Source: Paenibacillus sp. P25
Lineage (GTDB): Bacteria; Bacillota; Bacilli; Paenibacillales; NBRC-103111
Assembly (NCBI GenBank): GCA_024704175.1
Contig: CP085629.1
Coordinates: 2,728,001-2,792,000, forward strand
Length of the DNA: 64,000 nucleotides
Reading direction: 5' to 3'
Part shown: positions 21,452 through 32,168 of the stretch, piece after piece
How the letters are laid out: every line of letters begins with the position of its first letter
How positions within the stretch are numbered: position 1 is the first letter of the stretch
Program-made: the position numbers and the translations under genes
The notes under the pieces: generated by a model
The model's input: the letters and a program-made list of their open reading frames with translations, nothing else
The model's database searches: none
Told to the model about the DNA's origin: nothing

Positions 21452-22439
21452 TTACCAAACAAGTACCGAAGCGCCCCAGGTCAAACCGCCCCCGAAGCCA
21501 ACGAGAACGATGCAGTCCCCCTCGCGAAGCCTTCCGGCTTCGTCCGCTTCAGCCAGCGCCACCGGGATCGAAGCCGCCGACATATTGCCGTACTTATCCA
21601 GATTGATCATGCACTTGTCCTCGCTGAGATTCAGCTTCTCCAGAGCGGATTGAATGATCCGGATATTCGCTTGATGCGGCACCAGGAGGTCGACCTCCGA
21701 TTTATCGATGCCAGCTTTGCGCAGCGCCTCCTCGGCCGAGCCGCCCATAATGCGCACCGCAAACTTGAATACTTCCTTGCCCGCCATGTAGATGAAATGC
21801 TGCTTGCCCTCAAGGCTTTGCGGCGATGCGGGGCATCGCGAGCCGCCTCCGGCGATCTTGAGCAGTTCGCCGCCCGCGCCGTCGGCGCCGATCTCGAACG
21901 ACTTGAAGCCGCGTCCCTCCGGCACGGCTCCCAGCACGGCCGCGCCTGCGCCGTCTCCGAACAAAATGCAGGTATTGCGGTCCGTGTAATCCGTAATCCG
22001 GGACAAGCATTCTGCTCCAATAACTAGAGCATATTTATAAATGCCCATGGCAATAAAATTAGCCGCATTGGCCAGACCGTAGATAAAGCCCGAGCAGGCG
22101 GCGGACAGGTCGAACGCAGCCGCTTTCTTCGCGCCGAGCTTATCCTGCAGAATGCAGGCGGTGGAAGGAAACGCCATATCCGGCGTAATCGTAGCCACGA
22201 TGATGAGATCGAGCTCGCTCCGCCGTAATCCCCGCCTTCTTCAAGGCGATCAGCGAAGCCTCGTAGGCCAAATCCGAAGAAGCCTGCTCCGGAGCCGCAA
22301 TGCGGCGTTCGCGAATGCCCGTGCGCGTAACGATCCACTCGTCGTTCGTATCCACCATCCGCTCCAGATCGTGATTCGTCAGCACTTTTTCAGGCACATA
22401 TTTTCCAGTTCCGATGATGCCGACCGGCAGTAAACTCAT
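21452..22439 (-). CDS. fabH: Beta-ketoacyl-ACP synthase III FabH (one frameshift)
   Basis: About 329 residues after repair. Starts [20 protein letters not shown]; Cys in [16 protein letters not shown], His in [11 protein letters not shown], Asn in [14 protein letters not shown]. It starts fatty-acid synthesis by condensing acyl-CoA with malonyl-ACP. The frame breaks near 22213-22219, where one extra base separates KKAGITAE from [14 protein letters not shown]. Located between plsX and fabD. Confidence 0.92.
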
Positions 22440-22442
22440 AAT

Positions 22443-23458
22443 TTACATCTCGCTTCCGTTACTGTTTTGCGTAGTATGGCCGATCCCGGTCGAAATACTT
22501 TGCACCAGATCGTTCGCCACTGCGATTCTCGCTTGTCGCACCGCATTCTTAATCGCATGGCCGTTCGAGGAGCCGTGGCTTTTCAGGACCAACCCGTTGA
22601 TTCCGAGAAGCGGCGCGGCGCCGTGCTCCGTATAATCCATTTTTTGGCGGAGCTGCAGCATACCTTTCTTAACTATAGCGACCGCGAGCTTCGTCAGGAA
22701 GCTTCGCATGAATTCTTTCTTCAATTCGGACATCAGCACCGAAGCGGTACCTTCCATCGACTTCAGCATGATATTGCCGGAAAAACCGTCGCATACCAGT
22801 ACATCACACGGCTTGCGCAGCACATCCCGGGATTCGACATTGCCGATAAAATGAACCGGGGCGACCGACAACAGCGGAAAGGCCGCTTTGGTCAGCTCAT
22901 TGCCCTTCATCTCCTCCGTGCCGACGTTCAACAGTCCGACGCGGGGCTTCGTTACGCCATGCACCTTGCTGCGGTAAATGCTGCCCATCACCGCATACTG
23001 CACAAGCTGCTCCGCCGTTGCATCCATATTCGCGCCCAAATCGAGCGCAAGGATCCCCTCGCCGTCCACCGTCGGCAGCATCGGCGCCAGGGCCGGCCGT
23101 TCAATCCCTTTGATGCGGCCCACGACCAGCAGACCTATCGTCATCAAGGCCCCTGTATTCCCGGCGGAAATCATGGCGTCGGCTTCGCCTTCCTTGACCA
23201 TCCGACCGGCGACAACCATCGACGCGTCTTTCTTGCGGCGTACGGCTTTCACCGGTTCATCGTCGGCCTCAATGATTTCGGAAGCGGGGCGAATTTCCAA
23301 ATTGCGCGGTGCGTCTTTACCGACAAACGATTCCAGCTTGTCTTTGTCTCCGACAAGAATAACCGTTGTATCGGCCCATTCCTTGGCGGCTGCGATCGCC
23401 CCTTCCACGTTCGCCTGCGGCGCGTGGTCTCCCCCATGGCGTCAATCGCTATCCGCAT
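22443..23458 (-). CDS. plsX: Phosphate acyltransferase PlsX (one frameshift)
   Basis: About 338 residues after repair. Makes acyl-phosphate from acyl-ACP for phospholipid synthesis. Seen: MRIAIDAMG, ISAGNTGALM, LALDLGANMD, LLNVGTEEMKGN, VCDGFSGNI. The frame breaks in the C5 run at 23431-23435 (one base short): repair gives DAMGGDHAPQANVEGA. The start overlaps the fapR end by 17 nt, showing coupling. Confidence 0.92.
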
Positions 23459-24062
23459 GAAGCTCTCCTCCTTCGAAGCGGTCTTTGCTTGAGTGATAAA
23501 TGATGAAGTTCCCTTGAAAAACCACTTCTTCTCCAACATAGGTGAAAACTTCCACCTTGGCCTTCCCTTTGGAGATCGAGCGGACATACGCTTTGGCAAT
23601 ACATTTCTCCTGCAGCCGGACCGGTCGCACGAACCGGATATCGGCCGCCGCCGTCAGGGCTACCGCATCGTTGATGAGCGCCACCGCCAGCGAATTCGCC
23701 TGGGAGAAAATATGGTGCCCCCTCGCGATCTTCGTTCGGGAGAAAACATGTTCCTCGCGAATTTCGAACATCGAGATGCCGCTCTTATCCAGCTGCAAAT
23801 CGATCACGTCGCCGATCACTTCATGAAGCGGCAGGGAGCGCACCTGGTCATAGGACTGCTCGGCCATCAGTTTCATCCGTTCCCGCAGCTCGGGAATGCC
23901 GAGTTCGAGCCGGTCAAGCCGGACGGTCTGGATGCTGACCTGGAACAGCTTCGTTAAGTCTTCGTCGGTTATAAAAGGGTTCTCTTCAATCGCTTTGGCC
24001 AGTTGCTGCTGACGCTGTCTTTTCGGAAGGCGTTCGATCTCGAGCACCACCTTTGTTAGCAT
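23442..24062 (-). CDS. fapR: Fatty acid and phospholipid biosynthesis regulator FapR
   Basis: 206 residues, intact. N-terminal HTH (ITDEDLTKLFQVSIQTVRLDR, read in two parts) and a C-terminal hot-dog domain that binds malonyl-CoA (FSRTKIARGHHIFSQANSLA). It represses fap genes until malonyl-CoA rises. It heads the fapR-plsX-fabH-fabD-fabG-acpP cluster, so it probably regulates its own operon. Confidence 0.93.
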   Translation of the reverse strand: MLTKVVLEIERLPKRQRQQQLAKAIEENPFITDEDLTKLFQVSIQTVRLDRLELGIPELRERMKLMAEQSYDQVRSLPLHEVIGDVIDLQLDKSGISMFEIREEHVFSRTKIARGHHIFSQANSLAVALINDAVALTAAADIRFVRPVRLQEKCIAKAYVRSISKGKAKVEVFTYVGEEVVFQGNFIIYHSSKDRFEGGELHADSD

Positions 24063-24086
24063 GTAAAGGCTAGTTTCATCCTATGC

Positions 24087-24103
24087 GTATGATCTGACAC
24101 TAA
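24087..24103 (-). promoter_or_regulatory. Candidate FapR operator upstream of fapR
   Basis: Minus strand TTAGTGTCAGATCATAC, 25 nt before the fapR start, agrees with the Bacillus FapR box TTAGTACCTGATACTAA at about 11 of 17 positions, strongest in the left half. Position is right for autoregulation, but the match is degenerate. Confidence 0.3.
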
Positions 24104-24185
24104 ATCTTATGACCAAGTAATAAGAGATAGTATAATGGATTCGTCCCCAAAAGAAAAGCGAGTCCGCTGAAAATGGCACAAAAAA

Positions 24186-24214
24186 ATAGCACTCCAACGT
24201 TTGTGAAGTGCTAT
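24186..24214 (-). terminator. Terminator after rpmF
   Basis: Minus-strand stem ATAGCACT/AGTGCTAT (8 bp) followed by seven T. Confidence 0.7.
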
Positions 24215-24232
24215 CTCCCGGATCAGTAACGA

Positions 24233-24406
24233 TTATTGGTTAATGATCTCTCTTTTCTTGTAGGTTCCGCAAACTTTGCAAACGCGGTGAGCCAGCTTCA
24301 GTTCTCCGCAATGATCGCATTTAACCATTCCCGGTACTTCGAGTTTAAAGTGAGTGCGGCGCTTGTCGCGGCGCGTTTTGGATGTTCTCCTTTGAGGTAC
24401 TGCCAT
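24233..24406 (-). CDS. rpmF: 50S ribosomal protein L32
   Basis: 57 residues from ATG 24406: [20 protein letters not shown], then a zinc ribbon with two CxxC pairs (CDHCGEL, CKVCGTY). Typical bL32 following yceD. Confidence 0.96.
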   Translation of the reverse strand: MAVPQRRTSKTRRDKRRTHFKLEVPGMVKCDHCGELKLAHRVCKVCGTYKKREIINQ

Positions 24407-24444
24407 GTATCCCACCTCCTTCAACGAATTCAAGGTGCTGCGTA

Positions 24445-24966
24445 TTAACTCTGATCTTTAAAGAAATCCGCAAGTCCGGCCAACCGCGGGTCCACCTTGT
24501 CCTGCTTGCAGCCGCAAGCTTCGGTGTTGCGGTTGGCACCGCACACGGGGCATAATCCTTGGCAAGCTTCGTCGCACAGCGGCACGAACGGAATGGCGAA
24601 CATCACGCTCTCTAATAGATAAGGCGTCAGATCCAGCCGTTCCTCGGTCACATACTCGACGTCCTCTTCCTCCTCATCGTCTTCATCCGGCAGATTCTCC
24701 GGCTCGACGCGGACGAAGGTTTCATGGAACGGAATGTTCAGCTTCTGCCGAACCGGGGTCAAACAACGGGAGCAGGCCTGCTCCACCTCGATCGACAGCG
24801 ATCCGCTGACTTCCGCCGCTCCGGTCTTGTGGTGCGCTTCAAGCACAACCTCCAGCGGTCCGTAATTCAAGAGACTGCCTTTCTTCGGCGGCTCGCCGCC
24901 GAGATCGACTTGCTCCTGAAAGCGAATGGTCCCTTTGGACGCCAATTCTTTAAAATGAATTATCAT
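24445..24966 (-). CDS. yceD: YceD/DUF177 family protein
   Basis: 173 residues from ATG 24966, 6 nt after GGAGTG. DUF177 features: FQEQVDLGG, a central ACSRCLTPV pair, an acidic DEDDEEEED stretch, and a C-terminal Cys-rich motif ([13 protein letters not shown]). Nearly always encoded in front of rpmF; linked to 23S rRNA accumulation in other bacteria. Intact. Confidence 0.88.
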   Translation of the reverse strand: MIIHFKELASKGTIRFQEQVDLGGEPPKKGSLLNYGPLEVVLEAHHKTGAAEVSGSLSIEVEQACSRCLTPVRQKLNIPFHETFVRVEPENLPDEDDEEEEDVEYVTEERLDLTPYLLESVMFAIPFVPLCDEACQGLCPVCGANRNTEACGCKQDKVDPRLAGLADFFKDQS

Positions 24967-24993
24967 GAGCATCACTCCAAACAAACAAAAATA

Positions 24994-25023
24994 ATTATAG
25001 CGAGTATAGCTTCGTTTTGTCAA
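24994..25023 (-). promoter_or_regulatory. Promoter of yceD-rpmF
   Basis: Minus strand: perfect -35 TTGACA (25018-25023), 18-bp spacer, perfect -10 TATAAT (24994-24999). The -35 box overlaps that of the opposing ylbM promoter. Confidence 0.75.
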
Positions 25024-25045
25024 CATTTTCAGTTCATGCTATATT
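25017..25045 (+). promoter_or_regulatory. Promoter of ylbM
   Basis: Plus strand: -35 TTGTCA (25017-25022), 17-bp spacer, -10 TATATT (25040-25045), 48 bp before the ylbM start. Confidence 0.65.
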
Positions 25046-25092
25046 GATTGAAGCAAACTTTATTGGAAAAACACTCCTGGGGAGGAGTAAGA

Positions 25093-26333
25093 ATGCATAC
25101 CGTCGGACTCATCGTGGAATACAACCCGCTGCACAACGGTCACTACTATCATTACCAACAATCGAAAAAGGTATCGGGCGCGGACGCCGCCGTATGTGTG
25201 ATGAGCGGCCACTTCCTCCAGCGGGGGAACCCGCTCTCGTCAACAAGTGGGCTCGCACCGAGATGGCGCTGGCCATGGGCGCCGACCTCGTGCTCGAGTC
25301 GCCGGTCGCCTACTCCGCCCAGCCGGCGGAATGGTTCGCTTACGGCGCGGTATCGGCTCTCAATGCCACCGGCATCGTGGATTCGCTTTGCTTCGGCAGC
25401 GAAAGCGGCGACCTCGGCTGGCTTACGGCTGCAGCAGAGCCGCTGCACGAGGAGCCGGACAGCTTCAAGGAGGCGCTTCAGCGCGAACTGAAGACCGGGC
25501 AGCCCTATCCCACGGCCTACAGCCGCGCCGTTGCTGCGCTTGTGCCCGGGACCGAGGAAGCGGAGCTGGCGAAGCCGAACAATACGCTTGGACTGCATTA
25601 TCTCATAGCCCTGCGGCGGCTCGGCAGCAGGATCCGTCCGCTAACCATTACCCGTACGAAGGCGGACTATAACCAGACCGAGATTACCGACCGGCAGATT
25701 GCAAGCGCTACCGCCATCCGCAGACTTTTGTTCGAGGAAGATGATCTTCAGGGTATTTCCTCATACGTTCCGGCTTCTACCCTCCGTATCCTGGAGCGGG
25801 AATGGGCGGCCGGACGGGCTCCGATCGGCTGGGAGCGGTTTGCGCAGCCTCTCCTCCACCAGTTGCTGATACATCGTCCGGAGCAGCTTGCCTTATTCCA
25901 TGAGGTGACGGAGGGGCTGGAGCATCGGATCCGCCGAGCGCTTCCTCTTCTGGACCCTATAGAAGCCAAGGGACGGCTGGTAGAGACGCTGACGGACAAG
26001 CTGAAGACCCGAAGGTATACCCGTACGAAGCTTCAACGTGCCCTGACACGCATCTTCTTGAACCATACGAAGGGGGACTTGGCCCCCGACCGGCTGCGCA
26101 CAGGGGTGCCGTATTTGCGCGTTCTCGGCTTCAGCCCGCAGGGGCGCGAGCTCTTGAAACGGATGAAAAAAACGGCGAAGGTTCCCGTCATCACCAAAGT
26201 GACGGGAGACGCTCCGCCGATGCTTCAACTCGATATCCGGGCGACGTCGGTATATGCCTTGGGGTACGCCGAGCCCGGTCCGCGCGACTGGCTCAGAGAT
26301 TATTACGAGCCGCCCATTGTATACGGGAATTAG
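25093..26333 (+). CDS. tmcAL: tRNA(Met) cytidine acetate ligase TmcAL/YlbM (one frameshift)
   Basis: About 413 residues after repair. Nucleotidyltransferase-fold start [20 protein letters not shown], then [24 protein letters not shown]. It makes N4-acetylcytidine in elongator tRNA-Met in Bacillus. ATG at 25093 follows GGAGGAG. The frame breaks in the G5 run 25223-25227 (one base short). It is convergent with ylbL; the stops overlap by 4 nt. Confidence 0.9.
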
Positions 26334-27408
26334 CTGTTTTTAGGCGGAAGCGAAGCCAGATAATTAAGCGCATCGTCCATCGTCCCTACCGGGACGATTT
26401 TCATTTTCGTGCCGATTTCTTCCGCCCGTTTCTTGGCATCGCTGTAATTCGGGATGCTCTGCCCATTCTGGTTATAATCCTTCGGTGCGAAAAAGATTTC
26501 CGCCCCCGCCCGGTCCGCCGCCACGATTTTATGCTGGATGCCGCCGATTACGCCGACATTCCCGTGCTCGTCGATGGTGCCGGTGCCCGCAATTTTATAA
26601 CCTTTCGTAATATCTGCGGTCGAAAGCTTGTTGTAGATTTCAAGGGAAAACATGAGTCCCGCCGACGGTCCCCCAATCTCTCCGGCCTGGATCTTCACCT
26701 GCTGGTTTTCGGCTTCCGCCTTCACGCTCTGTACATCGGCCGGCACAACGCCAAGCCCCGCCCGCTCCGGCTGCCCGGGACCGTCACTCGGCAGCACCTT
26801 CAACGCAATTTCCTTCGTGCGGACAACGCCCTTACGCTTGTAGCTGATCGTTACGGAATCCCCCGCTTTTTTACCTTTGAGTTCGTTCAAGAGGTCCTCT
26901 CTCGTCCCAATCGCTTTATCATCGACCTTGACGATATAATCTCCCGCCTGAAGCACGTCATGGGCCGGGTAATCCTTGTACACCTGCAGTAAAATGACGC
27001 CGTCGTTACTTATCTTATAAGGAATCTTCAGCTTATTGTAAGCGGCCTGAATCGCACTCTCCTGGGAGGTCAGCATAACAACTTCCTGCCGCTGCGTATA
27101 CTCCGCCTCCGTTTCATTGTTGCGAAGCGCTCCTCCTTCTTATGAAGCTCCTCGTATGGCTGGAAGAAGGCGCCGAGGTAGCCAAAGACCGTGGCATCGC
27201 TGACCCTGACGGTCGTTAGCATGAGCGATCCCTTCTCTTCCGTTACCGGCTTGCTCACTTCCACCATCGGCCGGATCGGCTCGGCGGTGCCAGGCATGAA
27301 GATATAGTACGGAAGCGGCAGGAAATAAACCAGATAGACGAGAGCCACTCCTATAAATACTGAAAAAACCAGGCGCGAGGCGCGCTTTAGATGTCTGTCC
27401 TCTCCCAA
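26330..27408 (-). CDS. ylbL: PDZ-containing Lon-like serine protease YlbL (SepM-like, one frameshift)
   Basis: About 359 residues after repair. One N-terminal membrane helix (VFSVFIGVALVYLVYFLPLP), a PDZ domain (GVILLQVYKDYPAHDVLQAGD), and a Lon-type protease domain with catalytic Ser in GGPSAGLMFSLE and Lys in GGIQHKIVAADRAGAEIF. Start is TTG 27408 with GGAGGGG upstream. The frame breaks near 27127-27130 (one base short, before NNETEAEYTQRQ). YlbL acts in cell-envelope quality control and DNA-damage recovery in Bacillus. Confidence 0.9.
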
Positions 27409-27525
27409 GTGAAGTCCCCTCCAACCGCTTCAGTGTATGCCGTTCCTAGAATATGCCCCCAAGGTCTAAACCATGCGGACAAAGCGTAAACATGTACCAT
27501 TCCAAAAACGCTGGAGTGATTTCGG

Positions 27526-28781
27526 ATGTCACGTATACAGCTCGTTTCCCCCGGACCGTGACGCTGCTGCTCAGCAGCGCGGCGCTCGGCCTGGTCGTCA
27601 GCATTATTTTATTTCCCGACGAGGCGTTCCACGCTTCCTTAAGCGGGCTGCACCTGTGGTGGAAGCTCGTATTTCCAGCGCTGCTCCCCTTCCTCATTAT
27701 GACCGAGCTGATGCGGGGGCTCGGCCTGCTGCACGCCTTCGGTATACTGATGGAACCGCTCCTTCGCGTATTGTTCCGGCTTCCCGGGACCGCCGGGTGG
27801 GTCATGGCACTCGGGCTTACGGCCGGTATGCCCGCGGGCGCTTCCGCCGTATGCTCTTTACGCCGGGACGGCCAGCTGACAAGGGAGGAAGGCGAACGCC
27901 TGCTGTCCGTCAGCCACGTCATGAGCCCGGTCTTTTTGATCGGCGTCGTCGGTACAGGCTTCCTACATAATCCCACGACGGGGCTGGCACTGGCGATCCT
28001 TCATTACGCGGCCGCCATTCTTGTGGCTCTGTATCAGCGGATTCGCAGCGACGGGGCCGGACGGCAGGCTTCAAGGGATGAAGCGCGGGGCAATCTGCTT
28101 GTACGTAGCATAGACGCCTTCCACAGCGCCCAGGCCCGGGATGGCCGCACCTTCGGCAAGCTGCTCGGCGATTCGGTGTCGGCGGGAATCCAGCAGCTGT
28201 TTATTGTCGGCGGCTGCATGATGATCTTCTCGGTCCTGCTGAAGGTCGTCTCTTTATCAGGGATCCTCCAGAGCCTCAGCGACCTGGCTTCCGTATTAGG
28301 CATCACTGGCACCGACGCTCTTGCCGTTCTGACTTCCCTGCTCCCCGGCCTGTTCGAGCCGCATCTCGGCGCGTACGCACTGACCCAGCCCATTCCCCTT
28401 ACCGGACCATGGCCTTACGCCCTGCTCAGCCTGCTCCTCGGCTGGGGCGGGTTGTCCGCTCACGCTCAGGTGAAAAGCTTCACCGTCGGAACCGACCTGC
28501 GCTTTACGGGCTTCATCCGCTCACGAATACTTCACGGCGACCTGGCTTCGCTGCTCACCCTTCTTGGCTGGGAGCCGCTGAACCGGTGGCTCAGCGGTCC
28601 TATAACGACCGACAAGACCGTCTTCCTCCCTCGCTTCAGCGCAGGGTGGTCGGACGGACGGGACAGCCTATGGCCGCTCGTCAGCCCGATGATGCTGCAG
28701 TTCGGCACCATCCTGCTGCTGCTCACGCTGCTCTCGGTGTTCGCCGCGTTTCTTTTTTACCGGCATCGCAAAAGCCCTTGA
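27526..28781 (+). CDS. ylbJ: Sporulation integral membrane protein YlbJ (start region probably frameshifted)
   Basis: About 418 residues, eight or so membrane helices (nucleoside-recognition Gate domain family): HLWWKLVFPALLPFLIMTEL, GLTAGMPAGAS, LIGVVGTGFLHNP, GGLSAHAQVKSF. Involved in spore development; related to SpoVV/YlbJ dipicolinate transport proteins. The open frame reaches back to 27453, but a better start is ATG 27526, 7 nt after GGAGTG, which reaches the main frame if the C5 run 27548-27552 is one base short. In-frame alternatives: 27453 and 27492. Divergent from ylbL. Confidence 0.85.
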
Positions 28782-28806
28782 TCCCTAAACCGGGAATCAA
28801 GGGGCT
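28773..28806. terminator. Hairpin terminator between ylbJ and coaD
   Basis: Long stem (AGCCCTTGATCCC with its complement GGGAATCAAGGGGCT, small bulge). On the minus strand it is followed by TTTTG, serving coaD; the ylbJ stop lies inside. Confidence 0.6.
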
Positions 28807-28818
28807 ACCGTTCCGCCA

Positions 28819-29370
<552 letters not shown>

Positions 29371-29923
29371 CTACATTTCGTTTCGGTAAATCGTGACGGC
29401 CGTATCCCCATATTCGGCACGCCGGATACAGGATAGGCTTCCTACAGGCTCATCGTGCCGGTCTTCGGCATCATGCTCAATCACCACATAAGCGCGGTCC
29501 CGAAGCAGTCCGCCTTCCACCAGCTGCTCCAATAGCCCTCGGATGACCTTCATTTTATAGGGCGGATCCAGAAAAACGAGGTCGAAACGCATCCCCGTTT
29601 GGCCAGCGCTTTCACAGCGCGTTCCGCATCGTTGCGGTAAAGCTCGGCTTTCTCGTTCAGCCCCGCAGCCTGCAGATTGTGGCGGATGGTGTCAATCGCC
29701 TTCTTATCCACGTCGGTAAGCACGGCATGTTCCATCCCCGGCTCAGCGCCTCGATGCTTAATCCCCCGGTTCCCGCAAACAAATCCAGCACCCGGCCGCC
29801 GTCAAAATAGGGCCCGATCATGCTGAAGATCGCTTCCTTCACCTTGTCTGTCGTGGGCCGCGTCCCCATGCCGGGCACCGCTTTCAGCGGCCGCCCTTTG
29901 GCTGTGCCCGAAATGACTCTCAT
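29371..29923 (-). CDS. rsmD: 16S rRNA (guanine966-N2)-methyltransferase RsmD (two frameshifts)
   Basis: About 185 residues after repair. [36 protein letters not shown]-binding [18 protein letters not shown] and catalytic DPPY in [13 protein letters not shown]. Both breaks are C4 runs one base short (29736-29739 and 29593-29596), each inside a CGG-GG(G)-ATG context. It precedes coaD, the common order. Confidence 0.9.
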
Positions 29924-30128
29924 CGTGTTGTCAAGCCACCTTTTCACTGCAATAGTAATGCTATCGTATCACAAAAGAAAACTTTTGCACAAAAAAATGA
30001 ATTTTTTTGGCGGACGATGTATATTTTGTGCGAAAAAGACCCATCCTTATATCATCGACATCCGAAAATGTCGTAGACAACCGCGGAGAAGGCTTACGTT
30101 CCCCATAAGCTCTTCGTCCGGTTTCTCC

Positions 30129-30172
30129 TCTCCCATGAAGGGCCTCGTCGAGAGACGGGGCCCGAATTTATT
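30129..30172. repeat. 44-bp hairpin repeat, copy A
   Basis: Identical over 44 bp to 36590-36633. Contains a 10-bp stem GGGCCTCGTC/GACGGGGCCC with loop GAGA, followed by GAATTTATT, so it could end transcription on the plus strand. The same GTTTC pentamer precedes both copies three bases upstream. Confidence 0.8.
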
Positions 30173-30265
30173 ATAACAGTTACTGAAAAATCCTTTGTTT
30201 ATGCGGACTTAACATATATAACAGTCATTGTCTTTGTAACTGATACAGTCCCTAAAATGATCATT

Positions 30266-30287
30266 TGACCACCATTTGATCACCAAA
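30266..30287. repeat. 22-bp TGATCACCA-type repeat, copy A
   Basis: TGACCACCA-TT-TGATCACCAAA, 21 of 22 identical to 36454-36475, where it follows a tyrosine-recombinase remnant. Confidence 0.55.
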
Positions 30288-30340
30288 TTTAAAATATAGC
30301 TTCATTATACAATCCAGAAAAGCATAACTTATTTGTATTT

Positions 30341-30377
30341 AAAAAAAGTGCTCGAGGTATTATCTCCTCGGAGCACT
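30341..30377 (-). terminator. Terminator after the ligase pseudogene
   Basis: Minus-strand stem AGTGCTC...GAGCACT extended by CGAGG/CCTCG with a one-base bulge, followed by seven T. Confidence 0.6.
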
Positions 30378-30449
30378 AGTTAACTAATTGTTTATACTCT
30401 TGTTTTACCCCATATATGAGCCTTTCGAGTCCTTGCTAAAGACTTTATG

Positions 30450-30842
30450 TCAAAATATAAATTCTACGAATGAAGGTATTCGTAGTATTCCGGCCTTTGT
30501 CCTATTCCTCGTTTTCACGCGGGCCCGGATCCGCGGCTCCAGGAATACAAAAATCTCCGCTTTCACCGGTTATTTAATTAATTACAAACTGCTCGGAATG
30601 CTCTGGCAAGCAGTAGGTGTAACACCGAGCTCAATAATTCCAGCTGGTCGCGATTGCCCGCCTTCCATCACATGAGCCAACCAACCAAGTTCAGATTTCC
30701 TGAACCGACGGTATGTACCGCATAGTACTCTCATTTTATAATTTTCAACCAATCTTCTGAGCGGCGGCCCTCGCAAATCGCGGCCGTTCAAACGGAGGAC
30801 ATCGAACACAACGAAATATGTAAATAATTTATCTTTAAGCAT
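30450..30842 (-). pseudogene. ATP-dependent DNA ligase remnant (C-terminal half, deleted and frameshifted)
   Basis: Pieces of a LigD/LigC-type ligase in order: YFVVFDVLRLNGRDLRG (adenylation domain), ENYKMRVLCGTYRR and SELGWLAHVMEGGQSRPAGI with IELGVTP (OB domain), then, in another frame, FLEPRIRARVKTRNRTKAGI and LRIPSFVEFIF at the end. About 60 residues between the first two are missing, the N-terminal nucleotidyl-Lys region is absent, and a stop follows in frame. A terminator lies just downstream. Such ligases act with Ku in spore end joining. This is real decay, not only a base-call error. Confidence 0.7.
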
Positions 30843-30998
30843 TATTTAAAGTTCAGCAACATAACTTGATTAAAAATCGTTTATAAAATTAAATATAGAT
30901 CAATGAAGTCAACATCTTTTCAAAGAAACTTACTAGACCTATGAAACCAAAAGATGTATTGCTAGGGTTTAAGATGTCATTGAAGCGAGGTGATTATA

Positions 30999-31340
30999 AT
31001 GTCAAAGCATCTAACAATCATTATATTGCTTTTATTTACTGTAAGTTGCTCTAGTAGGCAACAAGAAAATGTTACTCCGAATGACGAGTGGATGCCATTA
31101 CGAACTATTGCTTGGGATCAGGTATCAGAAGAAGAAAAAAAGACGATTACAGGTGATTGGAAGAAGGCAGAAGTAAAAGAGGTAAATTGGAAGGATGTTC
31201 CGATGAAGACAACAACCGTAGAACCAGAAAGAGTGTTTAAGGTAACTTTTAAGACAAAAAATGATGGAATGGTTGGTCCTATTGGTATCTACATAGATTT
31301 TACAACTAAAAAGATTGTTGGTTATGATGCGAGAAAATAA
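30999..31340 (+). CDS. Small lipoprotein of unknown function
   Basis: 113 residues from ATG 30999 (GAGGTGA upstream). Signal peptide with a lipobox-like TVSC near residue 17, then a hydrophilic domain rich in Lys/Glu/Trp ending GPIGIYIDFTTKKIVGYDARK in two parts. The final strand pattern recalls DUF3887/DUF4878-like secreted folds, but I do not recognise the family. AT-rich codons unlike the core genes. Followed by a terminator. Confidence 0.65.
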   Translation: MSKHLTIIILLLFTVSCSSRQQENVTPNDEWMPLRTIAWDQVSEEEKKTITGDWKKAEVKEVNWKDVPMKTTTVEPERVFKVTFKTKNDGMVGPIGIYIDFTTKKIVGYDARK

Positions 31341-31355
31341 TTTATATATTTTTAA

Positions 31356-31394
31356 AAAAAGATGGATATGGAATTGACCATTTCCATCTTTTTT
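31356..31394 (+). terminator. Terminator after the lipoprotein gene
   Basis: 10-bp stem AAAAGATGGA/TCCATCTTTT, 16-nt loop, then TTTTTTG. Confidence 0.7.
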
Positions 31395-31527
31395 GTTCCT
31401 AAAAAGGGAATTATAGTATTTAAAAGAAAATTATTGTATTTTATTTACAATATATGTATAATTAAGATTGTAGTATTTTTACAGATTGTAATTTTAGCGC
31501 TTTAAAATAAAATTGGGAGGGATTTAA

Positions 31528-32139
31528 GTGAAAAAAAGAGTCAGATCAATCTTACTTTTTGGAACACTGTTACTATCTACTACATCTGTTGCAGGAGCAA
31601 CACCGTACTATATCTATCAATCTTACAATTCAAATCATGCGCATTTGAATTTTAAATTTGATCCTTCAATAGACAATTTGGGATATCATGATATAGCTGG
31701 AACAGGTTCTTATGCATACGATTCTAGTGATAAGGTTGAAGCATACTATACTCCTAATGCGAATTCACCCCAATGGGATTACCATTTGAAATGGTATGGG
31801 GTAAATAACACGTCTGTATCTTGGTATGGCGCAACATTTCATTATAATCCTCCCGGCTCGTATATTGGATCCGGTGATTATGAAAATAAAGCAAGCATTC
31901 CTATATATAAATATTCAACCTATGACGAAGTACAACTAAATAAATTTATGATGGATAAGCTTGATGATGTATCTAAACGATATGAAACTGCTTCCCATGA
32001 AATGGGACATGTTTTAGGTCTACACCATGACGATTATAATAAAACAACTAACCCTACAATAATGATGCAATATGATTGGTTAGGTAGCAACACCCCAACA
32101 TGGTGGGATTTTGCAAAAATTAATACATTATATCAATAA
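31528..32139 (+). CDS. Secreted metzincin-like zinc metalloprotease
   Basis: 203 residues from GTG 31528 (GGGAGGG upstream). Signal peptide about residues 1-24 (VAGATP cleavage region). Zinc motif HEMGHVLGLHH at residues 157-167 fits HExxHxxGxxH exactly, and a Met-turn candidate IMMQYDW follows at 178-184, as in matrixin/M10-like metzincins. There is no visible Cys-switch propeptide. Companion gene 32169-32875 starts 29 bp later. AT-rich island gene; target unknown. Confidence 0.75.
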   Translation: MKKRVRSILLFGTLLLSTTSVAGATPYYIYQSYNSNHAHLNFKFDPSIDNLGYHDIAGTGSYAYDSSDKVEAYYTPNANSPQWDYHLKWYGVNNTSVSWYGATFHYNPPGSYIGSGDYENKASIPIYKYSTYDEVQLNKFMMDKLDDVSKRYETASHEMGHVLGLHHDDYNKTTNPTIMMQYDWLGSNTPTWWDFAKINTLYQ

Positions 32140-32168
32140 TCAAAAAATAATAGGAGTGATAGCAAAAT

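Larger units (their letters stand above)
29948..30449. other. Intergenic stretch with repeat elements, no gene
   Basis: About 500 bp without a credible ORF. It holds the first copy of the 44-bp hairpin repeat, a degenerate 22-bp TGATCACCA repeat, and a minus-strand terminator at 30341-30377. Base composition changes here from GC-rich core to AT-rich accessory DNA. Confidence 0.6.

Noticed and set aside
20558-22027. Plus-strand open frame of 489 codons over fabD and fabH
   Set aside because: Antisense to two condensing/transfer enzymes with recognised motifs; GC-rich codons keep shadow frames open.
8402-25000. Programmed frameshifting as explanation for broken housekeeping genes
   Set aside because: Breaks occur at unrelated positions, mostly plain G/C runs without stimulatory structures, and in genes not known for recoding.
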